This document shows positions 32,918 through 33,019 of a stretch of 33,019 nt of DNA, piece after piece. Made by a program: the position numbers and the translations under genes. Numbering within the stretch: position 1 is the first letter of the stretch; every line of letters starts with the position of its first letter. The notes beneath the pieces were generated by a model. That model searched no databases and was not told the origin of the DNA. It worked only from the letters and a program-made list of their open reading frames with translations. The stretch is from NCBI RefSeq assembly GCF_014696345.1, contig NZ_JACJPY010000051.1:1-33019 (forward strand), given 5' to 3'. This DNA is from Pseudanabaena cinerea FACHB-1277 (GTDB taxonomy: Bacteria > Cyanobacteriota > Cyanobacteriia > Pseudanabaenales > Pseudanabaenaceae).

Positions 32918-33019
32918 CCTGAGGGGGTGACAAAGACATCTAAAACGTAGCCGTGACAAGCTGCATAGCCCTCTTACCTCGTTGATAGTAGGTTAACTTA
33001 TTGGGAGCTAGTTTCAATA
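32918..33019 (-). mobile_element. Right end of the same insertion sequence (right window edge, inverted)
   Basis: Exact reverse complement of bases 1-102. The element tip is at 32918 and the transposase stop at 32940-32942, with the gene running off the window. The bases before 32918 (ending AATAAAGA) differ from those after 102, so the two copies sit in different sites. Confidence 0.85.
32940..33017 (-). CDS. Transposase, C-terminal fragment (second copy)
   Basis: The same 25 codons as at 3-80, identical in sequence, in the opposite direction. The gene starts outside the window. Confidence 0.6.
   Translation of the reverse strand: MKLAPNKLTYYQRGKRAMQLVTATF

Noticed and set aside
1-33019. 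Terminal inverted repeats of a linear plasmid or phage
   Set aside because: The repeat carries a transposase C-terminus and ends at a sharp IS-like tip; the interior is chromosomal housekeeping genes.
1-33019. Composite transposon of 33 kb
   Set aside because: The content is ordinary chromosomal genes with uniform HIP1 use, and contig breakage at a multicopy IS explains the ends.

Overview
The window reads as a 33-kb piece of a cyanobacterial chromosome. The octamer GCGATCGC (HIP1) is scattered through almost every gene, and several genes are typical of cyanobacteria: ycf39, the sufR/sufB pair with its operator, a 1,197-residue SMC, a 238-residue NlpC/P60 peptidase with an SH3-like N-terminus, and a DUF6825-like protein. 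AT-rich spacers, HIP1 density and palindromic spacer repeats fit a Pseudanabaena-like filamentous cyanobacterium, but that placement is inference. All recognisable genes are chromosomal; there is no phage or plasmid module.

Both termini are the same sequence in opposite orientation (1-102 and 32918-33019, perfect inverted repeat). It is the inward-facing 3' end of an insertion sequence with the last codons of a transposase. At the left it interrupts a sensor-kinase-like gene after about 73 codons. The window is therefore most simply a contig that broke at both ends in a multicopy IS.

Layout. 1-2,860: IS end, broken sensor gene, AT-rich spacer with a possible 53-aa ORF, a zinc-ribbon protein, and a beta-ketoacyl-ACP synthase whose GTG start abuts a 7-bp tandem repeat. 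2,887-6,060: MoxR ATPase, a phosphotransferase/P-loop kinase fusion, and a VOC protein. 6,076-7,863: an Rpn-like nuclease remnant, a Uma2 protein with a repetitive tail, and a dCMP deaminase. 8,079-10,502: sufB and divergent sufR around a CAAC-N6-GTTG operator, without sufCDS next to sufB. 10,673-19,151: DoxX, then the minus-strand cluster smc-sbcD-sbcC. 19,630-25,485: NlpC/P60 peptidase, SdhB, glycogen branching enzyme and a CNT-type nucleoside transporter with a Pro/Ala-rich tail. 25,566-27,886: a coiled-coil repeat protein, a DUF6825-like protein, an internally deleted IS605/TnpB relic and ycf39. 28,234-32,854: a 57-aa membrane protein, a YciI-like protein, an AI-2E/PerM transporter, an ABC-2 permease without an ATPase beside it, and a GT4 glycosyltransferase.

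The main functional groupings are the chromosome-structure and DNA-end-processing cluster smc-sbcD-sbcC, the Fe-S autoregulatory pair sufR/sufB, and the photosystem II assembly gene ycf39. Several spacers carry a roughly 100-bp imperfect palindrome that looks like a non-coding mobile repeat family. I see no CRISPR array, rRNA, tRNA, prophage or obvious new defence island. The points most worth a second look are the smc-sbcDC linkage, the spacer palindrome family, the 7-bp repeat at the ketosynthase start, the repeat expansion in SufR, and the TnpB and Rpn relics.
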